From assembly GCA_018609785.1 (NCBI GenBank), contig JAHEOE010000035.1:1-5564 (forward strand): a DNA stretch of 5,564 bases. The letters are read 5' to 3'. Made by a program: the position numbers and the translations under genes. The first letter of the stretch is position 1. Each line of letters starts with the position of its first letter. This document shows positions 1 through 5,418 of this stretch, in pieces. Under the pieces are notes generated by a model, which saw nothing but the letters and a program-made list of their open reading frames with translations, was not told the DNA's origin and did no database searches. This DNA is from Minisyncoccota bacterium (GTDB lineage Bacteria; Patescibacteriota; Minisyncoccia; SW-4-49-11).

Positions 1-681
1 AAATCGAGCAAACACGTCAACTAAGGTCTCAAGATTCTTATGAGGATAGGCATTTCCGACATACAAAAAATACCGATAGGGTGTTATAGAAGAGAATATA
101 TCTTTTTTTTCCGGATTTTGTTCTTCCGTACTATGGTGAAAACTCGAAATATCCAAACCGGCATAAATACGTTGAATTGCATTTGTTGAAACAGAAAAGC
201 GATCAGCTATCGCCTGTTTCGTATATTCCGATGTGGCAATTATATGCTTACTTTTATAAACAGCATGAGCTAAAACGTTTTTGTACGCGGCATATTTGAT
301 GCCATACGTCAATCTGCTTCGAGTGGAGGCTTTCTGCGTGGGATAGTCCAACAAAATAAGGTCATGAATCGTAACCACAAAGGGCCGCCGATACAAAAGC
401 GGTACATTAAAATGCAAAAAATGCATCAAATCCAAATTATATGAATGGAGAATTCGAGGAAAGCGAATCTGCTCTTCGACTCCATACCAAGGAATATCCG
501 CCAAAATACGATGGAAATTGGACCTACTCGGTTGATATTTATCATAATTATACTTTCTCAAGAAAATATAATATTCATTTTCTCCATCAATCTGTTCCAA
601 GCCTTTCAGTAACTTGTAGTTATGTCTTCCCAGCCCTTTACTCTCGGGACCTAGAAACCGAGCGTCCATCCCAATGCGCAT
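1..681 (-). CDS. Glycosyltransferase family 4 (GT-B fold), N-terminal part, cut by window start
   Basis: An open frame of 227 codons runs from an ATG at 681 to the window edge without a stop. The start MRIGMDARFL is typical of GT4 enzymes, followed by KGLGRHNYKLLKGL (residues 15-28), matching the family's usual G-G/I-G-R-Y-x-x-x-L-L-x-x-L segment. TIHDLILLDYP (104-114) is the conserved H-D strand of the acceptor domain. SEYTKQAIADRF (151-162) is the usual Ser after the fourth Rossmann strand. YVGNAYPHKNLETL (207-220) begins the donor-binding C-terminal domain. The family usually has about 370-400 residues, so the nucleotide-sugar site (E-x7-E) lies outside the window. There is no signal peptide or membrane segment; the enzyme is likely cytosolic or peripheral and adds a sugar to a glycan or lipid carrier. 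Sugar and acceptor cannot be told. It starts 11 bases after the fusA stop with no Shine-Dalgarno sequence, suggesting coupled translation. ATG codon 5 is an alternative start. Confidence 0.9.
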   Translation of the reverse strand, partial: MRIGMDARFLGPESKGLGRHNYKLLKGLEQIDGENEYYIFLRKYNYDKYQPSRSNFHRILADIPWYGVEEQIRFPRILHSYNLDLMHFLHFNVPLLYRRPFVVTIHDLILLDYPTQKASTRSRLTYGIKYAAYKNVLAHAVYKSKHIIATSEYTKQAIADRFSVSTNAIQRIYAGLDISSFHHSTEEQNPEKKDIFSSITPYRYFLYVGNAYPHKNLETLVDVFARF

Positions 682-692
682 AGAATGTTTTG

Positions 693-2789
693 TTATTCCG
701 CACTACCTGCTTGCGTAATCTCTTGTTGAATTTTGGTAGGGACCTGTTGGTAATCACGGAACTGCATAGAAGAACTACCTCGGCCTTGCGTCATTGAACG
801 AAGTGTGGTCACATATCCAAACATCTGAGCCAACGGAACTTGCGCGGTAATAACTTTCATTCCTTGCACGTCACTCATATCTTCTACAACCCCCCGACGT
901 GAATTGATATCTCCGACCACATCTCCCATATAATCTTCCGGAATAACGACTTCCACATCCATAATCGGTTCCAAAAGAACGGGATTTGCTTGCTTTGCGG
1001 CCTCAGTGAGAGCCATCGATCCGGCAATTTTGAACGCGCCTTCATTCGAATCCACTTCGTGATAAGAGCCATCATAAACGGCAGCTTTCACTCCGATCAT
1101 AGGATACCCGGCCACAACCCCTTTTTCCGTTGCTTCTCGAATTCCTTTTTCCACAGCCGGAATATATTCGGAAGGTACAACCCCTCCTCGAATTTCATTT
1201 TTGAATTCAAACTGATCTTCATCTTCCGCATCCTCTTTCTGTTCCAAAGGTTCAACTCGAAGCCATACATGACCATATTGTCCGCGACCTCCACTCTGCT
1301 TAATAAATTGCCCTTCCGCATTACTGGTAGCGGTAATCGTCTCCTTATAAGCAACTTGAGGTTGACCTCTATTCACTTCCACTCCGAATTCACGCTCCAA
1401 CCGATCAACGAGAATATCCAAATGAAGTTCTCCCATACCAGAAATCAATGTATCACCGGTAGTCTCATCAGAAGCAACACGGAATGTCGGATCTTCTTTT
1501 GCCAACCGCTGAATAGCCGTACTCATTTTTTCTTGATCCTGCTTGGACTTAGGTTCCAAACGGACCTGAATGACCGGTTCGGGGAAAGAAATCTGTTCCA
1601 AAACAACCTGATCCTTTTGCCCGCAAAGTGTTTCTCCGGTCATCGTATCTTTAAATCCAACAACTGCACCGATTTCCCCCGCCACAAGCTCATCAACTTC
1701 CGATCGTGAGTTGGCGTGCATTTTCACCAAACGCGCTACACGTTCTTTTTGACCTTTGGTCGTATTATGCACGTATGTACCGGATTGCATTTTTCCGGAA
1801 TACACACGAACAAAAACAAGTTGTCCTACATACGGATCTGAAACCACCTTGAACGCCAACGCGGAAAGCGGACCGTCCGGATCAGCCTCACGCGTAATCT
1901 TCTCACCACTGTCAACGGCGTATCCTTCCACAGGCTTAACTTCAAGCGGTGAAGGAAGATATGCAATAACAGCATCCAATAAATGAGTTACAATAGCCGT
2001 TCTCGCGTCTCCTCCAAATACCGGAAACACTTCATTTGCCAGTGTCGCCTTTCGAAGAGCATTTTGCATTTCTTCAGAGGAAATCTCCTCTTCTCCCAAA
2101 AACTTCTCAAGTAGCGTATCATCGCTTTCGGAAAGCACTTCAATGAGCTCATTACGATAAGACTCAACCTCTTCAACCATATCTTCGGGAATATCCGTAT
2201 GCTGAAGCTCGCGGTCATAGACATCTTCGTAGACGTAAGCTTTTTTCTCAATAAGATCAACCATGCCCCGAACATCATGTTCCTTACCGATCGGAAGTCC
2301 GACAACAACCGCTTTTTCGGACAGACGAGCGCGAATGGAGCTCAAAGACTGTTCAAAATCGCCACCAACCTGATTAATTTTATTTACAAAACAAATTCTT
2401 GGCACCGAATACTTGTTTGCCTGATGCCATACCGTTTCAGATTGCGGCTCAACTCCCATTTTACCGTCAAACACAACAAGAGCTCCGTCTAAAACACGCA
2501 AAGAACGCTCTACTTCCGCAGTAAAATCCACGTGCCCCGGGGTATCGATAATATTGATACGATGATCACTCCAGTAACAAGTCGTTGCGGCTGAAGTAAT
2601 GGTAATCCCTCGCTCTTGTTCTTGACTCATCCAATCCATTTCAGCCTCTCCTTCATGAACTTCACCGACTTTGTGTTTACGTCCCGTAAAATACAAAACG
2701 CGCTCGGTTGTTGTCGTCTTTCCCGCATCAATATGCGCAATAATTCCAATGTTTCGTGTGGCCTGCAGCCCGATATCCTGACGTGCCAT
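693..2789 (-). CDS. fusA: Elongation factor G (translocation GTPase) with atypical G4 and G5 loops
   Basis: This is a full-length EF-G of 698 residues, close to the usual ~690-705, which drives tRNA-mRNA translocation and, with RRF, ribosome recycling. G1 is AHIDAGKTT (18-26), G2/switch I RGITITSAAT (60-69), and G3 DTPGH (82-86) keeps the catalytic His. Domain II includes QLVFVRVYSGK (323-333); domain III includes GMGELHLDIL (451-460); domain IV has KQSGGRGQYGHV (497-508) and YDGSYHEVDS (572-581); domain V has LLEPIMDVEVV (605-615) and MTQGRGSSSMQF (666-677). Oddities: G4 is NKIN (136-139), not NKxD, followed by QVGGDF in place of RxGADF. The G5 segment reads GDART (260-264) where GSA(F/L)K is usual, and that loop is one residue shorter. 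HEVDSNEGAF has Gly where Met is common. Its place after rpsL and rpsG argues that it is the housekeeping copy. It starts 32 bases after rpsG without a Shine-Dalgarno sequence. Confidence 0.98.
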   Translation of the reverse strand: MARQDIGLQATRNIGIIAHIDAGKTTTTERVLYFTGRKHKVGEVHEGEAEMDWMSQEQERGITITSAATTCYWSDHRINIIDTPGHVDFTAEVERSLRVLDGALVVFDGKMGVEPQSETVWHQANKYSVPRICFVNKINQVGGDFEQSLSSIRARLSEKAVVVGLPIGKEHDVRGMVDLIEKKAYVYEDVYDRELQHTDIPEDMVEEVESYRNELIEVLSESDDTLLEKFLGEEEISSEEMQNALRKATLANEVFPVFGGDARTAIVTHLLDAVIAYLPSPLEVKPVEGYAVDSGEKITREADPDGPLSALAFKVVSDPYVGQLVFVRVYSGKMQSGTYVHNTTKGQKERVARLVKMHANSRSEVDELVAGEIGAVVGFKDTMTGETLCGQKDQVVLEQISFPEPVIQVRLEPKSKQDQEKMSTAIQRLAKEDPTFRVASDETTGDTLISGMGELHLDILVDRLEREFGVEVNRGQPQVAYKETITATSNAEGQFIKQSGGRGQYGHVWLRVEPLEQKEDAEDEDQFEFKNEIRGGVVPSEYIPAVEKGIREATEKGVVAGYPMIGVKAAVYDGSYHEVDSNEGAFKIAGSMALTEAAKQANPVLLEPIMDVEVVIPEDYMGDVVGDINSRRGVVEDMSDVQGMKVITAQVPLAQMFGYVTTLRSMTQGRGSSSMQFRDYQQVPTKIQQEITQAGSAE

Positions 2790-2821
2790 AACAATATGTG
2801 ATTTAATTATTTCTTATAAGA

Positions 2822-3292
2822 TTATCCGAGGTGGGCAAAGGCCTTATTGGCTTCCGCCATCTTATGAACGTTCTCACGCTTCTTTATAACAGTTCCCGTT
2901 TTATTATACGCATCCATCAATTCCTCGGCAAACTTTTTCTCCATGGGCCTGCCTTGACGATTTCGTGCCGCCTGTAAAATCCAACGCAAAGCAAGCGAGA
3001 TACCACGTTGTTGACGCACCTCCACCGGCACCTGATAATTCGCTCCACCCAATCGTTTGGAACGCACTTCTACCAGAGGAGTAACATTCTTTACTGCCTC
3101 TTTAAATATAACCAGAGGGTCTTTTGTGTTTAACTCTTCGGCAATAACTTCCATGGCATCGTAAAAGATACGCTGAGCAACTGCCTTTTCTCCGTCTTGC
3201 ATAATGTAATTAATACACTGCGCAACAAGAACATCATTATACTTAGGATCGGGATGGACAACGCGATCAAAATTAGGTCGTTTTCGAGACAT
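2822..3292 (-). CDS. rpsG: 30S ribosomal protein uS7
   Basis: The product is 156 residues, the usual length for bacterial S7. S7 binds the 3' major domain of 16S rRNA, nucleates assembly of the 30S head and lines the E site. The N-terminus (MSRKRPNFDRVVHPDPKYND) has the basic arm and the D-P-K/I-Y segment. GGANYQVPVEVR (82-93) is the conserved beta-hairpin next to the E-site tRNA. The C-terminal KRENVHKMAEANKAFAHL is the typical last helix. It lies 18 bases after the rpsL stop and 32 before fusA in the classical rpsL-rpsG-fusA order. The 18-base gap leaves no room for the long structured S7-binding leader that regulates the E. coli str operon between rpsL and rpsG, so any autoregulation would have to work differently. 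The leader before the ATG (AAGCAGAAATCTCGT) has no Shine-Dalgarno match. Confidence 0.98.
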   Translation of the reverse strand: MSRKRPNFDRVVHPDPKYNDVLVAQCINYIMQDGEKAVAQRIFYDAMEVIAEELNTKDPLVIFKEAVKNVTPLVEVRSKRLGGANYQVPVEVRQQRGISLALRWILQAARNRQGRPMEKKFAEELMDAYNKTGTVIKKRENVHKMAEANKAFAHLG

Positions 3293-3310
3293 ACGAGATT
3301 TCTGCTTACG

Positions 3311-3724
3311 TTACTTCTTGGGTTTCTTAACCCCATACTTACTGCGTTTTTGTGTACGCCCTTCCACTCCGGCAGCATCCAGAGCTCCGCGAACAACATG
3401 ATAGCGCACACCCGGAAGGTCCTTCACGAGACCGCCGCGAATAAGAACCACGGAATGCTCTTGAAGGTTGTGCCCCATACCGGGGATGTAGGCTGTCACT
3501 TCTTGATTATTTGATAAACGCACACGAGCAATTTTACGAAGAGCCGAGTTCGGCTTCTTCGGAGTTGTTGTGGTCACTTTTGTACACACACCACGTTTAA
3601 ATGGCGCATTGTCATCAACCGGCTTATTTTTAAGCATGTTGAATCGCTTTTTCAACGCCGGCGCCTTCGTCTTCTTTCGTTTGTTCTTCCGTCCTTTTCG
3701 GACAAGTTGTTGAGTGGTTGGCAT
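3311..3724 (-). CDS. rpsL: 30S ribosomal protein uS12
   Basis: With the ATG at 3724 the protein has 137 residues and begins MPTTQQLVRKGR, the usual S12 start. S12 sits at the decoding centre and helps check codon-anticodon pairing. TTTPKKPNSALRK (52-64) and GHNLQEHSVVLIRGG (84-98) are hallmark segments. K56 and K101 match the lysines linked to streptomycin resistance in E. coli, so the wild-type residues are present. D102 in VKDLPGVRYH is the Asp that RimO methylthiolates in some bacteria. An extra segment of about 14 residues (roughly 25-42) before RGVCTKV is like the one in Bacillus-type S12 and absent from E. coli. The frame stays open upstream to a TTG at 3796, but that TTG is the first three bases of the TTGACA -35 box, so the 161-residue version would be wrong. 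The nearest AGGA is 15 bases from the ATG, too far for a standard Shine-Dalgarno. The C-terminus is strongly basic. Confidence 0.97.
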   Translation of the reverse strand: MPTTQQLVRKGRKNKRKKTKAPALKKRFNMLKNKPVDDNAPFKRGVCTKVTTTTPKKPNSALRKIARVRLSNNQEVTAYIPGMGHNLQEHSVVLIRGGLVKDLPGVRYHVVRGALDAAGVEGRTQKRSKYGVKKPKK

Positions 3725-3767
3725 ATTACGTACGAAATATCCTACTTGCTTATAAAGTCTACCCTTG

Positions 3768-3796
3768 AGCATACTCATTACCTCGCCATTTGTCAA
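3768..3796 (-). promoter_or_regulatory. Sigma70-type promoter of the rpsL-rpsG-fusA-glycosyltransferase operon
   Basis: On the minus strand a perfect TTGACA (3796-3791) is followed by exactly 17 bases and TATGCT (3773-3768), a good -10 box. Transcription would start near 3761, giving a leader of about 37 bases before the rpsL ATG. It lies 51 bases downstream of the gmd stop, so the ribosomal operon can be transcribed independently of gmd. I see no GC-rich hairpin with a T-tract between gmd and this promoter, so read-through from gmd may add to it. Confidence 0.8.
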
Positions 3797-3846
3797 CTAC
3801 CGGTATGTACTCCAACCTTCTTCGCTTCCTTCCATCGATGAAGCCC

Positions 3847-4839
3847 TCACGAAGTTGGTTCCGATTTCAGGCGTTGCAAATCAGCATCTACCATCATTGT
3901 TACAAGCTCTTCGAAAGAGACTTCCGGTTCCCAATTAAGTTGAGCTCGAGCCTTGTCCGATTTTCCCTGAAGCGTCTTTACCTCGGCCGGACGCTTGAAG
4001 CGAGGGTCGGTGGTTACGTACGGAGTCCAGTCCTCAATTCCCACATAACCAAAAGCGATGTCCAAAAATTCCCGAATAGAGTGTGATTCACCCGTCGAGA
4101 GGATATAGTCACTACCCTCTTCTTGCTGAAGCATTTTCCACATGGCTTTGACGTAGTCTCCGGCGAACCCCCAGTCTCGTTTGCTGTCAAGATTGCCCAG
4201 GCGGAGTTCGTTTTGTAGTCCCAGTTTTATGCGGGCGACCCCGTCACTGATTTTGCGAGTGACGAATTCTTTTCCGCGAAGGGGCGATTCATGATTGAAA
4301 AGGATGCCGTTCGTGGCGTAAAGGCCGAAGCTTTCTCGGAAGTTAACCGTAATCCAGTAGGCGTAGAGTTTGGAAATGGCATACGGACTTTTGGGATAAA
4401 AGGAGGTTAACTCGGTTTGTTCTCCGTTTTCGTCACTGCCTCCACCGAACATCTCGCTTGTGGAGGCTTGATAAAAACGAGCGTACGGGGCAAAGATTTT
4501 CATGGCGTTGAGTAAGTGGAGCGTCCCCAGACCGTTTATTTCCGTGGTTAATCGGGGTTGATCCCAAGAGCTTCCCACGAAGGATTGGGCGGCGAGGTTG
4601 TAGATTTCGTCCGGTTGGGTGAACTTTACAATCTGTAAGAGCGAGGCTTCGTCGCTCATGTCTCCGGATACATATTCCACCTCGTCAGCTATTCCCAAGT
4701 ACTGTAAATTTTCAAAGGTGGGATTGGAATAACGCCGCATCAGACCATAGACATGATATCCTTGTTCCAGGAGAAATTGGGCGAGATAGGCTCCGTCTTG
4801 CCCGAGGATACCAGTGATGAGCGCTTTGGGAGTGGACAT
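3847..4839 (-). CDS. gmd: GDP-mannose 4,6-dehydratase (short-chain dehydrogenase/reductase)
   Basis: This 330-residue extended SDR enzyme converts GDP-D-mannose to GDP-4-keto-6-deoxy-D-mannose, the branch point to GDP-L-fucose, GDP-D-rhamnose, GDP-perosamine and others. The N-terminal Rossmann motif TGILGQDGAYLA (9-20) carries G10, G13 and G16. NLAAQSFVGSSW (81-92) is the family signature. QASTSEMFG (124-132) supplies the catalytic Ser/Thr and Glu, and SPYAISK (151-157) the Y153-K157 pair. LFNHESPLRGKEFVTRKIS (180-198) and GNLDSKRDWGFAGDYVKAMW (215-234) are diagnostic of Gmd rather than other sugar dehydratases. The length fits the short bacterial form (about 320-345). It starts at the ATG at 4839; the leader offers only a weak AGAG. 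TGA at 3849-3847 ends the frame where the family normally ends. No fcl or rmd reductase is in the window, so the final sugar is unknown. It is cytosolic. By eye it seems somewhat richer in G and C than fusA. Confidence 0.96.
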   Translation of the reverse strand: MSTPKALITGILGQDGAYLAQFLLEQGYHVYGLMRRYSNPTFENLQYLGIADEVEYVSGDMSDEASLLQIVKFTQPDEIYNLAAQSFVGSSWDQPRLTTEINGLGTLHLLNAMKIFAPYARFYQASTSEMFGGGSDENGEQTELTSFYPKSPYAISKLYAYWITVNFRESFGLYATNGILFNHESPLRGKEFVTRKISDGVARIKLGLQNELRLGNLDSKRDWGFAGDYVKAMWKMLQQEEGSDYILSTGESHSIREFLDIAFGYVGIEDWTPYVTTDPRFKRPAEVKTLQGKSDKARAQLNWEPEVSFEELVTMMVDADLQRLKSEPTS

Positions 4840-4864
4840 ATACTCTGATTAATGAGACAAGGTC

Positions 4865-4893
4865 AGTATAACGTAAAGAAGCGATACGAAAAA
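4865..4893 (-). promoter_or_regulatory. Possible gmd promoter
   Basis: The minus strand has a good -10 box, TATACT (4870-4865), with a poor -35 (TTTTTC, 4893-4888) 17 bases away. The start would be near 4858, giving a leader of about 19 bases before the gmd ATG. The -10 and its position support it; the weak -35 means the promoter is either weak or helped by an activator. Confidence 0.35.
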
Positions 4894-4905
4894 ACAGCCA
4901 AGCAA

Positions 4906-4947
4906 TGAGATCCCCTCTCAAAAATACTAGAGGTTATCTCAAAAATA
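4906..4947 (+). repeat. Two further end-like motifs outside the left end of the element
   Basis: CTAGAGGTTATCTCAAAA (4927-4944) matches the left end with its flank (CTAGAGGCCATCTCAAAA, 4962-4979) in 16 of 18 bases, 35 bases upstream of it. A third, shorter match shares TCTCAAAAATA (4916-4926 and 4937-4947), 21 bases further out. The outermost copy also forms a small hairpin, TGAGA-TCCCC-TCTCA (4906-4920). They may be ends left by related insertions, or binding sites for a transposase or regulator upstream of gmd. Confidence 0.6.
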
Positions 4948-4964
4948 ATCTATCGGAATATCTA

Positions 4965-4981
4965 GAGGCCATCTCAAAAGT
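4965..4981 (+). repeat. Left terminal inverted repeat of the MITE-like element
   Basis: GAGGCCATCTCAAAAGT pairs with 5297-5313 with a single mismatch (G at the third base here, A in the right copy). TA precedes it at 4963-4964. Confidence 0.75.
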
Positions 4982-5051
4982 CTGTTATTTCCTATGAATA
5001 TGCTGTATATCGACGAAACCTCACTTTCCCTCGAAGCTTGTACGGGCACTG

Positions 5052-5073
5052 AAAAAACACTGGTGTGTTTTTT
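5052..5073. repeat. Hairpin with A-tract and T-tract (bidirectional terminator-like)
   Basis: AAAAAACAC (5052-5060), loop TGGT, GTGTTTTTT (5065-5073): a perfect 9-bp stem that ends in T-tracts on both strands. Only three pairs involve G or C, so as an intrinsic terminator it would be weak. It lies inside the MITE-like element, where it could block read-through in or out. Confidence 0.5.
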
Positions 5074-5075
5074 AC

Positions 5076-5093
5076 GGCTTTCTATCGAAAGCC
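5076..5093. repeat. Perfect 7-bp hairpin
   Basis: GGCTTTC (5076-5082), loop TATC, GAAAGCC (5087-5093), starting two bases after the preceding A/T-rich hairpin. The downstream TATTTT is a partial T-tract, so the pair could act as a composite plus-strand terminator. It may equally be structural DNA of the element. Confidence 0.5.
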
Positions 5094-5099
5094 TATTTT

Positions 5100-5160
5100 C
5101 GAAGGGACTGCCGTTAGCAACATAAACAGGATGTTCGAACATCAACCTCCTTTCCCTTCG
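5100..5160. repeat. Long-range 8-bp stem enclosing a 14-bp perfect palindrome
   Basis: CGAAGGGA (5100-5107) pairs fully with TCCCTTCG (5153-5160). Between them GATGTTCGAACATC (5130-5143) is a perfect 14-bp palindrome, the shape of a binding site for a dimeric protein. It could be an operator or a transposase subterminal site; nothing in the window identifies a partner. Confidence 0.4.
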
Positions 5161-5164
5161 GGCA

Positions 5165-5188
5165 TTTCCTCCTTTAAAAAGGAGGAAA
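5165..5188. repeat. Perfect 11-bp inverted repeat, first of a related hairpin pair
   Basis: TTTCCTCCTTT (5165-5175) pairs with AAAGGAGGAAA (5178-5188) across two A bases. No T-tract follows, so it is not a classical terminator. Its core closely resembles the next hairpin at 5247-5268. The GGAGG on the plus strand is Shine-Dalgarno-like, but no gene follows. Confidence 0.6.
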
Positions 5189-5246
5189 ACACAGAAATTG
5201 CCGTACTGGCTATACAACACTCTAAAAAGATAAAACAAGGCTGTGT

Positions 5247-5268
5247 CCTCCTCTTTTTAAAGAGGAGG
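5247..5268. repeat. Perfect 10-bp inverted repeat, second of the related hairpin pair
   Basis: CCTCCTCTTT (5247-5256) pairs with AAAGAGGAGG (5259-5268) across TT. A small hairpin, GTCC-GTAA-GGAC (5270-5281), follows at once. Both larger hairpins share a CTCC...TTTAAAAA...GGAG design 82 bases apart, suggesting duplication within the element or selection for structure. Confidence 0.6.
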
Positions 5269-5296
5269 TGTCCGTAAGGACGGAGGAGTTCTTTCT

Positions 5297-5313
5297 ACTT
5301 TTGAGATGGCTTC
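5297..5313 (-). repeat. Right terminal inverted repeat of the MITE-like element
   Basis: ACTTTTGAGATGGCTTC reads GAAGCCATCTCAAAAGT on the minus strand and matches the left end in 16 of 17 positions. TA follows it at 5314-5315. It ends 45 bases before the rpmE -35 box. Confidence 0.75.
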
Positions 5314-5360
5314 TACATCGGTACAAAGCTTCCCCCACCTCCTCATCTGTAACTTTCAAA

Positions 5361-5389
5361 TTGACGAATCTTCTCACATATGCTATGGT
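5361..5389 (+). promoter_or_regulatory. Extended -10 promoter of rpmE
   Basis: TTGACG (5361-5366), a 17-base spacer and TATGGT (5384-5389). TGC directly before the -10 gives the TGn extended -10 motif. The start would be near 5396-5397, leaving a leader of about 22 bases before the rpmE ATG. A TATAAT at 5403-5408 has no matching -35 and would leave almost no leader, so it is the less likely choice. Confidence 0.75.
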
Positions 5390-5418
5390 ATCTGTTAGTC
5401 TTTATAATTCAATACCGT

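Larger units (their letters stand above)
4965..5313. mobile_element. MITE-like non-autonomous element with 17-bp terminal inverted repeats and TA flanks
   Basis: The left end (4965-4981) GAGGCCATCTCAAAAGT is the reverse complement of the right end (5297-5313) with one mismatch in 17. Both ends are followed directly outside by TA (4963-4964 and 5314-5315), as expected for an element that duplicates a TA target. The repeats do not continue beyond these points on either side. The 349-bp interior has no transposase; it is filled with hairpins. This fits a MITE or an internally deleted insertion sequence mobilised in trans. The family cannot be assigned from the ends alone. The alternative is a chance or regulatory inverted repeat, but 16 of 17 matches with TA on both sides makes that less likely. 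Confidence 0.65.
4840..5418. other. Divergent intergenic region between gmd and rpmE (579 bases)
   Basis: No convincing gene lies here. The short frames found (up to 99 codons on the minus strand) start at rare codons, read through the inverted repeats and hairpins, and match no family I recognise. The region holds a probable gmd promoter on the left, three copies of a TCTCAAAA-type motif, a 349-bp inverted-repeat element, several hairpins and the rpmE promoter on the right. Because the flanking genes diverge, the hairpins are not needed as terminators of either gene. Confidence 0.85.

Noticed and set aside
441..683. 80-codon plus-strand frame near the left edge
   Set aside because: It lies antisense to the glycosyltransferase, whose motifs are clear on the minus strand.
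990..1709. 239-codon plus-strand frame opposite fusA
   Set aside because: It is the antisense shadow of strongly conserved EF-G coding sequence, with no family features of its own.
3797..3846. Terminator between gmd and the rpsL promoter
   Set aside because: Only a short imperfect CTTC/GAAG pairing is present, with no GC-rich stem and no T-tract on the minus strand.
3847..3849. Recoded TGA (Gly or Trp) at the end of gmd
   Set aside because: The family's C-terminus normally ends about here, the read-through frame adds unrelated residues and soon reaches another TGA, and none of the other full-length genes has an in-frame TGA. The standard code fits.
4939..5238. 99-codon minus-strand frame inside the inverted-repeat element
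   Set aside because: It runs through hairpins, the left terminal repeat and the neighbouring repeat, has no Shine-Dalgarno or promoter, and matches no transposase motif (no DDE triad or helix-turn-helix visible). It is most likely a chance frame.
4840..5418. CRISPR array, tRNA or riboswitch in the intergenic region
   Set aside because: The repeats are few, unequal in spacing and inverted; no cloverleaf or recognisable aptamer core is visible.
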